Source: CBDEGU01 sp965238045
Lineage (GTDB): Bacteria; Acidobacteriota; Terriglobia; Bryobacterales; UBA6623
Direction of reading: 5' to 3'
Assembly: GCA_965238045.1 (NCBI GenBank)
Contig: CBDEGU010000012.1
Location: forward strand, 992,001-1,056,000
DNA: 64,000 nucleotides
Part shown: piece by piece, positions 16,125 to 27,310 of the stretch
Layout: each line of letters begins with the position of its first letter
How positions within the stretch are numbered: the first letter of the stretch is position 1
Position numbers and translations under genes: made by a program
The notes under the pieces: generated by a model
What the model was told of the DNA's origin: nothing
Database searches by the model: none
The model's input: the letters and a program-made list of their open reading frames with translations, nothing else

Positions 16125-16529
16125 TTAGTCCAAACCCTCGACGGTTTCCGCGCGGTCTCCGCGGGCATAGCGGATCACATCGATCACATCGATCGCCAGC
16201 GAGATCGCGTTGAGCACCATCACGGTCCGAACCCATATGCCGGCGGATGTGCCGGCCGGCATGGCATCCAGGCGGCTCCAGAGGTAGCAGAGCAGGACGA
16301 ACCAGGGGAGATGGCCCAGCCCCAGCAGCCGCGTGAAGCCGAACCGCCAGGTCAGCAGCATCATCAGCAGGCCCGAGAACATCAGCGTGCCCAGGATGAT
16401 GCGCGCCTCGTAGCGGTCCCAGAAGAAAAGCGGAGCCACTCCGTTGGCGGCCACCAGCAGCATCAGCCACAAACGCACCGCCAGCGGAGACTTGAGCACA
16501 CCTTTGTGAAACCGGATGACCCCTCGCAT
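16125..16529 (-). CDS. Conserved hypothetical membrane protein, four transmembrane helices
   Basis: This 134-aa protein starts at ATG 16529 after an excellent Shine-Dalgarno (GGGAGGAAATC). Hydrophobic segments lie at about 16-36, 42-60, 66-84 and 100-120, with conserved-looking polar turns (FFWDRYEAR, WSRLDAMPAG). The layout resembles small uncharacterised inner-membrane proteins found in Acidobacteria and Proteobacteria. No catalytic motif is visible. It is transcribed divergently from the PCMT gene. Confidence 0.72.
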   Translation of the reverse strand: MRGVIRFHKGVLKSPLAVRLWLMLLVAANGVAPLFFWDRYEARIILGTLMFSGLLMMLLTWRFGFTRLLGLGHLPWFVLLCYLWSRLDAMPAGTSAGIWVRTVMVLNAISLAIDVIDVIRYARGDRAETVEGLD

Positions 16530-16856
16530 GATTTCCTCCCGTGCCGCACCGCAGCCCTCGATACTGCCCCGCGATAGAATCGCCACCGATCCTTTTCGGC
16601 GAATTTTCGCGCCCGTCCCGGGCACACAACGGCGTATCGATTCCCAACGCAAGCGCCCAACCCGACCGCCCGAGCCAGCCGCCGCTGCCGCTAACAACCT
16701 CATCCTGCATCATCGGCGAAATGAAAATCCACCAGTGGGATGTAACAATGACCAGTAGCGCCCTCCCCTCGACCCCCGTGCCAGACCCGTGCCAGACGAC
16801 CGCCAGCACCTTGAGAGCGGCTAGGCCGGTCCCCATGCTTCAATAAAGGCAGAGCC
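16530..16856. other. Divergent intergenic region
   Basis: About 327 bases separate the minus-strand membrane protein from the plus-strand PCMT gene. Open frames here are short and lack family similarity. It should hold both promoters. I see no distinctive regulatory motif. Confidence 0.4.
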
Positions 16857-17612
16857 GTGGCACATTCTTGCCGCAAAGCGTATCTTCTTCCGCTCTCAGG
16901 CGCCCTCCTGCTGGCCGCGTGCGCCCTTTCCGCGCCGCCCGGCCCCCTCGAAACGCAACCAGCCGACCCCCAGCTAGGCCGGCGCCTGGCCATGGTCCGC
17001 GATCAGATCCAGGCGCGCGGCATCGAGTCCGAAGCTGTTCTTGACGCGATGCGCAAGGTCCCTCGCCATCGCTTCGTGCCCGCCGCGCTGGCCTCGGCAG
17101 CCTACTTCGACCGGCCCCTTCCGATCGGGTACCAGCAAACCATTTCACAGCCCTACATCGTCGCCTTCATGACCGAGCTGCTCGAGTTCGAGCCCGGCCA
17201 CAAGATACTCGAAATCGGAACAGGTTCCGGCTATCAAGCCGCCGTGCTGGCGCAACTCGGCGCACGCGTCTTTACGATCGAGATCGTCGAGGCCCTCGGC
17301 CTCCAGACCCGCCGCCTGCTCGCCGGCCTCGGCTACCCGAACATACAAACGCGGATCGGCGACGGATACCGCGGCTGGCCCGAGCAGGCGCCCTTTGACC
17401 GCATCCTCCTCACCGCCGCGCCCGATAAGATTCCCCAAGCTTTGATCGATCAGCTTCGGCCCGGCGGCCGCCTCGTCGCGCCGGTCGGCCCCCTCGGCGG
17501 CCCCCAGCAAATGATCCTTCTCGAAAAAGATACTGCCGGCAACATCAGCCGCCGCTCCCTGCTCCCGGTCTTGTTCGTCCCCATGGTCTCTCAACCGCCC
17601 GAACCCGGCTAG
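16857..17612 (+). CDS. pcm: Protein-L-isoaspartate O-methyltransferase with lipoprotein signal
   Basis: This 251-aa protein matches PCMT throughout its body: RDQIQARGIESEAVLDAMRK, KVPRHRFVP, LPIGYQQTISQPYIVAFM, the SAM-binding ILEIGTGSGYQAAVLAQL, and the C-terminal RPGGRLVAPVG. PCMT repairs isoaspartyl residues using S-adenosylmethionine. Unusually, it begins with a lipoprotein-like signal (LSGALLLAACALS, lipobox LAAC, C22). That would place it in the periplasm, where SAM is not expected. The start is GTG 16857; a later start would lose the signal, but no good internal ATG lies before the catalytic domain except M46. Enzyme identity is secure; location is inferred. Confidence 0.92.
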   Translation: MAHSCRKAYLLPLSGALLLAACALSAPPGPLETQPADPQLGRRLAMVRDQIQARGIESEAVLDAMRKVPRHRFVPAALASAAYFDRPLPIGYQQTISQPYIVAFMTELLEFEPGHKILEIGTGSGYQAAVLAQLGARVFTIEIVEALGLQTRRLLAGLGYPNIQTRIGDGYRGWPEQAPFDRILLTAAPDKIPQALIDQLRPGGRLVAPVGPLGGPQQMILLEKDTAGNISRRSLLPVLFVPMVSQPPEPG

Positions 17613-17927
17613 TCCGCCGCTCAAGACAAGAAGCGGGGATGGCTCGACGTGCTAAGCGATTGGCGAATGCGAAGCCGGTACCACACACGTGACTGGACCC
17701 CCAACTGGCGCTAACCCCGCCGATCCCCTTCAAAGAACACGTGTCAAGAAAACCTCTTGCATTTTCAGAAAAATCAATGTAGACTTCCTGCATACTTGCA
17801 GTCTTCGGTTCTGATCTTAGTCTTTATTGAGTATTCTCGCTTATTCTGTACTGACTGTCTTCTCTAAACTATATCTGGATCACCGACTGCCGAGCGCTTA
17901 CGCAAGGCGGTCACGGGAGGCTGGGCG
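17613..17927. other. AT-rich intergenic region
   Basis: Most of 17740-17885 is much richer in A and T than the rest of the window. It lies just upstream of the patatin-like gene and probably carries its promoter. No ORF with family similarity is seen. Confidence 0.5.
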
Positions 17928-20885
17928 ATGGCTGGGCGGATACGAAAGACGGCCCAACGGCTGGGGATAGAGCGGGGCACGATGGACGGCTCCGTGCCCG
18001 CCGGAGACGGCTACGTCAAGGGAATCTCACCGGACGGCCGGGACGAAGACAGAAGTCTGCCCGAGGCGATATTCGACGAAGAACTCAAGTCGGTTGCGCA
18101 AAGCCGCCCGGCGAGGGGCATCCCCGTTCCCGATGGGGAGGGGCAAGGTCTTCGAGACGAATTAGTTGGACTTGCTCTCTCTGGAGGCGGCATTCGCGCG
18201 GCGGTGTTTTCGATCGGCGTGATGCAGGCGCTTGCGAAAAAGAACGTCCTTCGCTACGCCGACTATCTCTCCACGGTCTCCGGAGGCGGCTACGCCGGAG
18301 GCGCGCTAACCTGGTTTCTCAACGGCCCGGGTGCCCGGACCACGGCGCCGAATGCGGCGGAGGCCCAGCGAGACCCCGGCGACACGGAATCGAAAGCGAA
18401 CAACCCCGATGGTTGGATTGCCAAATGCCGCACGGGGTTCGATACCCTCATGGATGATCTGGTCGAGTTGGGGCGAGGGCCGCTGTGGAGCAGTTTCGGC
18501 GTCGGCTCGACAAACCTCCCCTTCGGAGTTAGGCGGCGCGTGGGCAGCGGCCCCATCGACCCGGCCGACCGAATGGGACGCGACCAGGAGCGAATCCTGT
18601 CGCACTTGCGGCAGCATGGCAACTACCTGACGCCGGGGGCGGGCGTTTCGGGGTTCTCGCTCTTCGGAGTCATCGCGCGCGGCATGCTGTTGAACTCCAT
18701 CGTTTGGGTGCCGTTGTCGGTGCTGGCGATGATCCTGATTCTGAGCGCGGCCCAATGGGTGGGAAGTAATGATGGTCAATTCTTACGCGCGGAAAGCGTG
18801 ATTCAATTCATCGGCCCCGGAACCTCCGCGAAAACGGGTCCGGCTCAGACGGGAGGACTGCATTTCGCCCAGCAGCGGACACTGCACCAGGAGAAGTTGC
18901 CATCGGACCCAGGCCCGCGGTCCGCGCTGACTCTGCCGGCACCCACCGAGTATTGGGGTGAAACCGACGCCGTGCGCCGCGGGCTGCTTCTGCCCGTCGT
19001 GGGACTAGGTCTTCTGTTCTCCGTGATCTGCGTCGTCTACTCGGTGTTAACGGTCGTGCATTTCAAGAAGTGGACTCGCTTAGCAAGATGGATCAACGGT
19101 CCAAGCTGGTTTCGCGTGGTCGATGCGGGATGGACGGCCATGAAAGCCAAGGCCGTGGACCCTCGTATTACGACCAGATATTTGACACGCCGAGTTGTCG
19201 AAACGCAGATGGGACGGCTCGTTCGAGCCACGCTGCTGCTTACCGTGCTTGCCGCTCTGCCCTGGGTTCATGAGTGGCTGGCGAACCAAATTGCCCAGAC
19301 GGGCATCGCGTCGCTGGTGGCGGGCGTCGCGGCTGGTGTGTTCTCATACTTTCGCTCGGGGGCAGGCGGTGGAACGTCCGGCAAGAAGGACCTAGTCCTC
19401 AAGGTGCTGCCGTCGGCCGGCGCGATCTTGTTCCTCGGTGGTCTGGCGCTGACGATCTACGGGCTTGCCCTCGAATACGCCCGGGGGGATTCCTGGCTTC
19501 ATGGGTGGGCGGTCTACGCCCTTTTGCTTTCCGTTGTCACCGGGGTCATCGTAAACCTGAATTTCATCTCCATCCACCGCTACTATCGCGACCGGCTTAT
19601 GGAAACGTTCATGCCGGACCCGGATCAAGCCGGCCAGACAGGCCCGGCCTGGGGCGCGAACCGTGCCAACCTTAGTGAGGTTTGCCGCGAGGACGGGCCC
19701 AAACTCAATGGGCCTTACCCTTTGATCAACGTCAACACGGTCCTGGTCGATTCCGACAGACCGCGTTTTTGGCATCGCGGCGGCGACAACTTCATTCTGT
19801 CTCCACTCTATTGTGGAAGTTTTGCCACTGGCTGGCGAAAAACCAAAGTGTTCATGGAAGACAAGCTCACTCTGCCCACCGCCGTGGCGATCTCGGGCGC
19901 CGCCATGCATCCGAACACCGGGGTAGGGGGCGCGGGTCCGACCCGCAACCGGGCCCTGTCCCTGCTCATGGCGCTGCTGAATCTGCGTCTGGGCTATTGG
20001 GTGCGCAACCCGAACCCAAGGAAGACTCTCGTGGACCGGGGCTTTTTCAAAAGACCGAATCATTTCCATGCTCTCAGCTATGAAATCCTCTCAGACAAGT
20101 ACCAGGAAGAGGCCGCTTTTCTGCAGCTAAGCGACGGCGGCCACTTCGAAAACCTCGGCGTCTATGAGTTGATCCGCCGACGGGCCCGCCTGGTCATATG
20201 CTGCGACGCCGGAGCCGACCCGAAAACGAACTTCTCCGACCTGCGCGTGCTGCTAAGCCGCATTGAGGAGGATTTCGGAGCCACCATCACTTTTGATGGT
20301 TCGCCTGATGCTTCGTCTGCTACTTCGTCTGACGTTTCGTCGGCGAATGCAAACGCTACGCAAGATCCCGAACTCAACGCATTGATCCCCGAGGGCGAGT
20401 CGCAGTATCCCCACTTGGAAGCTTGGTTGGCGAAGGCAAACACTCCGAAAGACGCTGAACTCAACGCGTTGATCCCCAAGGACGAGTCGCAGTATCGCGA
20501 CGGCGTAAAACTGGCCCAACGCGGTCACGCCTTTGGACGTATACACTACCGCGATGGTACGGAAGGTGACTTCGTCCTTCTGAAAACAACCATGATCAAG
20601 GGTCTTGACCTCGGCGTCAGAAACTACAAGCTAGAACACAAGGGTTTTCCCGACGAGAGCACCGGCGACCAGTTTTTCGATGAAGAGCAGTTCGAAGCCT
20701 ACCGCGTGCTCGGCTACGATATCGCCAGCCGCATGCTCGAGGACGAGGGTCTTCCCTCGACCATCTCGGATGGAAAAAACGTCACCCTCCAGGGGCTTCT
20801 TGATGAGTTGTTCGGAGGCACGCCGACTGGCTCGCCATCAGACCCCCAAGCCACCGGCGCGGCGGCCGGAGACCGCAACACTTAG
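17928..20885 (+). CDS. Large membrane-associated patatin-like phospholipase
   Basis: This 985-aa protein has a patatin catalytic core split by membrane segments. The oxyanion motif SGGGIR is at 85-90. The nucleophile lies in STVSGGGY (Ser118). The catalytic Asp is in SDGGHFENLGVYELIRRR, about 730. Hydrophobic helices lie around 243-272, 350-375, 430-450, 465-515 and 525-550, so the enzyme is membrane embedded. Members hydrolyse acyl chains from phospholipids. The start at 17928 follows GGGAGG. Near 805-860 a segment ELNALIPEGESQY is duplicated as ELNALIPKDESQY. No cyclase or other defence partner flanks it, so a CBASS role is not supported. Confidence 0.88.
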   Translation: MAGRIRKTAQRLGIERGTMDGSVPAGDGYVKGISPDGRDEDRSLPEAIFDEELKSVAQSRPARGIPVPDGEGQGLRDELVGLALSGGGIRAAVFSIGVMQALAKKNVLRYADYLSTVSGGGYAGGALTWFLNGPGARTTAPNAAEAQRDPGDTESKANNPDGWIAKCRTGFDTLMDDLVELGRGPLWSSFGVGSTNLPFGVRRRVGSGPIDPADRMGRDQERILSHLRQHGNYLTPGAGVSGFSLFGVIARGMLLNSIVWVPLSVLAMILILSAAQWVGSNDGQFLRAESVIQFIGPGTSAKTGPAQTGGLHFAQQRTLHQEKLPSDPGPRSALTLPAPTEYWGETDAVRRGLLLPVVGLGLLFSVICVVYSVLTVVHFKKWTRLARWINGPSWFRVVDAGWTAMKAKAVDPRITTRYLTRRVVETQMGRLVRATLLLTVLAALPWVHEWLANQIAQTGIASLVAGVAAGVFSYFRSGAGGGTSGKKDLVLKVLPSAGAILFLGGLALTIYGLALEYARGDSWLHGWAVYALLLSVVTGVIVNLNFISIHRYYRDRLMETFMPDPDQAGQTGPAWGANRANLSEVCREDGPKLNGPYPLINVNTVLVDSDRPRFWHRGGDNFILSPLYCGSFATGWRKTKVFMEDKLTLPTAVAISGAAMHPNTGVGGAGPTRNRALSLLMALLNLRLGYWVRNPNPRKTLVDRGFFKRPNHFHALSYEILSDKYQEEAAFLQLSDGGHFENLGVYELIRRRARLVICCDAGADPKTNFSDLRVLLSRIEEDFGATITFDGSPDASSATSSDVSSANANATQDPELNALIPEGESQYPHLEAWLAKANTPKDAELNALIPKDESQYRDGVKLAQRGHAFGRIHYRDGTEGDFVLLKTTMIKGLDLGVRNYKLEHKGFPDESTGDQFFDEEQFEAYRVLGYDIASRMLEDEGLPSTISDGKNVTLQGLLDELFGGTPTGSPSDPQATGAAAGDRNT

Positions 20886-21097
20886 ACGATTCCTACAGGT
20901 CGGGCCGGCACCGCGTCCGAGCCACCGCGTCCGAACCCCGGCCTGGTCGGCCGGCTCGCCCGCACCTTCTCCGGCGCCACAAACGGCTGGCGGTTCTCGT
21001 GCCTCGGATAGCGGTTCGCTTCCTTGTCGTCAAAGCGCTCCGTTTCGGGGTCGAAGCGCGGAGGCCGGTTCACCCGGAACGCGATGCTGGCGATCGA
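20882..21097 (-). pseudogene. Gfo/Idh/MocA-family oxidoreductase C-terminal remnant
   Basis: The minus-strand frame encodes IAFRVNRPPRFDPETERF followed by DDKEANRYPRHENRQPFV and PEKV. This resembles the C-terminal tail of Gfo/Idh/MocA-type oxidoreductases of Acidobacteria ('GR.LRFDP.TE.F..D.EAN....R.YR.PF'). The NAD-binding domain and the rest are absent. Homology breaks at about 21097, where an integrase remnant starts on the opposite strand. The 3' end overlaps the patatin stop by 4 bases. It is a dead fragment; the assignment rests on about 45 residues. Confidence 0.5.
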
Positions 21098-21101
21098 CGG
21101 C

Positions 21102-21263
21102 TGGAAGACTCGACCGGTCTTTGACCGGTACAATATCGTAAGTGAACGCGACTTGCATGCAGCGGCCGCGAAGCTCGAAACGCATCTCAAGCGAATGGAA
21201 AGCGAGCACAATGGGGCAACCAACAGACGAACTCTCGATTTGCCCGATACTCTTCCATCGTGA
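21102..21263 (+). pseudogene. Tyrosine recombinase C-terminal remnant next to tRNA-Leu
   Basis: The frame encodes GWKTRPVFDRYNIVSERDLH followed by AAAAKLETHL. This matches the end of phage-type integrases, normally 'GHKTRSVFDRYNIVSE.DL..A...L', with the catalytic Tyr in DRYNIV. The conserved His is replaced by Trp. Everything upstream of this tail is missing. It sits 19 bases before tRNA-Leu, a typical integration site, and abuts the oxidoreductase remnant. Confidence 0.75.
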
Positions 21264-21281
21264 CTTGCCGATTCTAAACAT

Positions 21282-21368
21282 GCGAACGTGGCGGAACTGG
21301 TATACGCGCTAGATTTAGGTTCTAGTGGGCTCACGCTCATGGGGGTTCGACTCCCCCCGTTCGCACCA
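21282..21368 (+). tRNA. tRNA-Leu (anticodon UAG), CCA encoded
   Basis: This 87-base tRNA has a long variable arm, as expected for leucine. The acceptor stem is GCGAACG with CGTTCGC. The anticodon stem is CTAGA/TCTAG around loop TTTAGGT, giving TAG at 34-36. The variable arm is TGGGCTCACGCTCAT and the 3' end is ACCA. It reads CUA-family codons. Confidence 0.96.
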
Positions 21369-21752
21369 ATTTAATTCAACAACTTACGTCCTCTCTGACG
21401 CTTTCCCGCCGCGGCCCTGTTTTCCTTTTGTGTGCGTACAGTGTGCAGACCTTCCGACTTGCGGGCCAAGTACTCGCTCAGCTTGCGCCCCGCGGCCACC
21501 AGTGAACTTGACAATACCCCTTCGATGCCGTCGTGGCCTGCCTGACGAGGCAAGGTCGTTGCAGTCAGGAAAAGAGAGGGAGTAACATGCTGGAGGCGGA
21601 GCTCTCAATTGGAAATTCTGGTGGAACGCTCTCTCCATTTCCGGCTGAGGCAGGACACGATAGCCTGCCCGGACCTGTCGCTCAAGCGGTGAAAGGAAGT
21701 TACTTTTCAGCTTGAAGGCGCGCCAAAGACATGATGTAATCAAGAGCACTGG
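21369..21752. other. Intergenic region without a supported gene
   Basis: I see no gene in these 384 bases. Open frames on both strands are short and have no family match. The region contains the promoter for the PSD1-type gene. Confidence 0.4.
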
Positions 21753-24654
<2,902 letters not shown>

Positions 24655-24665
<11 letters not shown>

Positions 24666-26175
24666 AGCCGGAGACACCGGCAGCCACATGGGCTGCAAGA
24701 ATCACGCCGGGAGCCGGGCGATCCACCCAGGGAGGGGAGCGCAACGATCCAGCCGGCGTGATTTTTTTTCCCGCATCGCCAGCGGAGTCCATGGCGCCGC
24801 GCTCGCGAGCCTCCTGGCCTCGGAATTCCATTCCTCCGAGAAGGCCTTCGGCTCTAGCACGGACAACGTTCACGGAGTCAAGGCCCGCGGGCCTGATTTC
24901 AAACCGACGGCGACATCGGTCATCCATCTATCCATGAACGGGGGACCAAGCCAGCTCGATCTGTTCGATCCTAAGCCCGCGCTCAAGAAATACGCCGGCA
25001 AGCAGGCGCCCCTTGATGTACTCAATCAGATTGAGAACCAGAACCAGGTGGGGGGCTTCCTGCCGTCGCCGTACACGTTTTCCCGCAGGGGGAAATCAGG
25101 CATCGAGATATCCGAGCTTCTTCCGCACCTCGGCGAACAGATCGACGATATTACCCTGATCCGGTCGATGTACGGCGAGCATTTTAATCACGAGCCTTCG
25201 CTTTACTTGATGCATTCCGGCCGGACCCTGCCGGGTCGTCCGTCCTTGGGCTCGTGGGTGGTTTACGGACTGGGAAGCGAGAACGAAAACCTGCCCGGGT
25301 ACATCGTCTTGGACGATCCGAAAAGCCTACCTGTCAACGGCATCCAGAACTGGCAGGCTGGCTGGCTTCCGCCTGAGTTTCAGGGAACGCGATTCCGTTC
25401 CGAAGGTCCGCCCGTGCTGAATCTCAAGCCGGCCGAAGACTTGCCCAGTCCTTTAGTGGAAGCCGAGCGAGACCTGCTCGCGCGGCTTGACCGGGCCCAC
25501 CGGGGGGTTCGTCCCGGCCACGGGGTGCTCGATGCCCGGATCGCGAGTTATGAGCTGGCGGCGAGAATGCAGCTTGCCGCCACCGATGCGCTCGACCTTT
25601 CGCAAGAGAGCGAGTCGACAAAAGAGATGTATGGCCTCAACGAAGAGATGACGCGCTCTTATGGCATCCGCTGTTTGATGGCCCGCAGGCTGATCGAGCG
25701 AGGGGTGCGGTTCGTACAGTTATTTATCGAGTATCAAATTTGGGACGCACATTCCGGTCTCGAAAAGAGTTTGTCCTATAGTTGCGGCAAAACGGACCGG
25801 CCTGTCGGAGCGCTTTTGCGAGACTTGAAACAGCGCGGCCTGCTCGATTCGACGCTCGTCATCTGGGGCGGCGAGTTTGGGCGAATGCCGATTTCTCAAG
25901 TTGGAGACAAGCAAAGCACCGGCCGCGACCACGCCCCAAAAGGGTTCACCATATGGATGGCCGGCGGCGGTGTCAGAGGCGGGCATGTCCATGGCGCCAC
26001 CGACGACATCGGATATCACGCCGTCGAGGACCGCGTGAGCGTCCACGACTTTCACGCCACCTTGCTGCACTTGCTGGGGATCAACTTTCGTGAATTGGTC
26101 TACGAGCGCCACGGACTGGGCGAGCGGCTGACGGCCCAATATCCCGCTCAGGTCATCAAGAAAATCCTGGCGTAG
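24655..26175 (+). CDS. DUF1501 protein with Tat signal
   Basis: This 506-aa protein begins with a long leader carrying a twin-arginine motif (SRRDFFSRIASG, RR at 34-35) and a hydrophobic stretch, so it is probably exported folded. The body matches DUF1501, an alkaline-phosphatase/sulfatase-like fold. Typical motifs are SVIHLSMNGGPSQLDLFDPK, HFNHEPSLYLMHSGRT, GSWVVYGLGSEN, WDAHSGLEKS and GRDHAPKGFTIWMAGGG. The 11-base overlap with the PSD1-type gene means the two are one transcription unit and probably act together. The reaction is unknown. Confidence 0.95.
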
Positions 26176-26416
26176 CCGGTTCTCGGCAGTGGTGACGTCT
26201 CGTTCTGCCCAGAAGAACAGAATCGCCTCCGCTCCCGGCATCGGCCTGGCGGGGTCCAGTGCCGCCGCACTTCCGCCCGCGCGGGACGCCCGATGCGTTC
26301 CAAGCGGCATCATCCGGCCTCCATCACCACCGTGCGCGTCTGGATCGCACACCACATTGCGCGCCAGCTTGACCGCTGTCCTTTCTGTAGTTCTGGATTT
26401 TCATAATGCAGTAGTA

Positions 26417-27177
26417 CTAACTCGCGCTCGCTGCCTTGCCCGCACTCCGATAGCGGCCTTTCGGGATGAAACCGCCGACCTGATCCATGTAGGTGTGGTA
26501 CGTCTCCTCGTGCTGTTGCAGCAGGTCCCGCTCCTCAAAAATCTTTACCGCAATGATGATGTACAAAGTCGTAACGACCGCGAACATCAAATGCCCGACC
26601 GTCATGGTTGGTGTTGCCCAGAAGGCGATGATAAAACCGACCTGGATCGGGTGACGCACATACTTGTAGAAACCAGGTGTCCGGAAGCCCAGATCACGAT
26701 AAGGCACGCCTTGAAAACGCAGCCAGACTTGCCGCAGGCCGAACAGGTCAAAGTGATCGATCATGAATGTCGCCAACAGCACGGTTGCCCAACCCACGCC
26801 GAACAAAGCATAGGCCACCGCCTGTCCGGCCTGGCTTTCGATACTCCAGATCACGCCAGGCAAGGGCCGCCACTGCCAGAAGTTAGAATGAGCGCCAAGC
26901 TGGTCAGCAACACGTACGTGCTACGCTCGATCGGTTGCGGGACGAACCGGATCCACCAGCGTTTGAAGCCCGTCCGGGCCATCCCCGTGTGCTGCACGGC
27001 AAAGATCCCAAGTAACGCCGCATTGATCAGCAACGACGGCACAAGCGAGCCCGCCTCGCCGGAATCAATCGATTTGGGAACAGCGATATTGCCCGCAAAT
27101 CCAATGGCGTAGAGAAACGCACCCAGGAAGATCACATAAGCTACCGTACCATAGAATAGAGTCAAAACTCCTGCCAT
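26417..27177 (-). pseudogene. mddA: Methanethiol S-methyltransferase (MddA/NnrU-like), split by a frameshift
   Basis: Two adjacent minus-strand frames together make one complete protein. The N-terminal part (27177 down to about 26880) ends ...[11 protein letters not shown] with membrane helices. The C-terminal part (from about 26880 to 26417) starts [13 protein letters not shown] and holds RTPGFYKYVRHPIQVGF and HEETYHTYMDQVGGFIP. The family signature runs straight through the junction, and one missing base near 26873-26885 explains the shift. MddA methylates methanethiol to dimethyl sulfide using SAM. Either the gene is dead or the sequence has an error here. Some NnrU relatives have other substrates. 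Confidence 0.8.
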
Positions 27178-27310
27178 AGTTCCTCCCCTTCCCTCGTACT
27201 GCTTGCCTGCCGAAATTCACGGAGCCCGGCCGGAGAGTTCCGGGCCGAGCTTCCGCTTCCACGATTCTACGCCCGAACAACGCTGAAAGCAACGCGCCGA
27301 CCTGTTTTTT

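Noticed and set aside
17928..20885. CBASS or CapV-type defence operon around the patatin
   Set aside because: No nucleotide cyclase, HORMA, TRIP13 or ubiquitin-like gene is nearby, and the protein layout differs from CapV.
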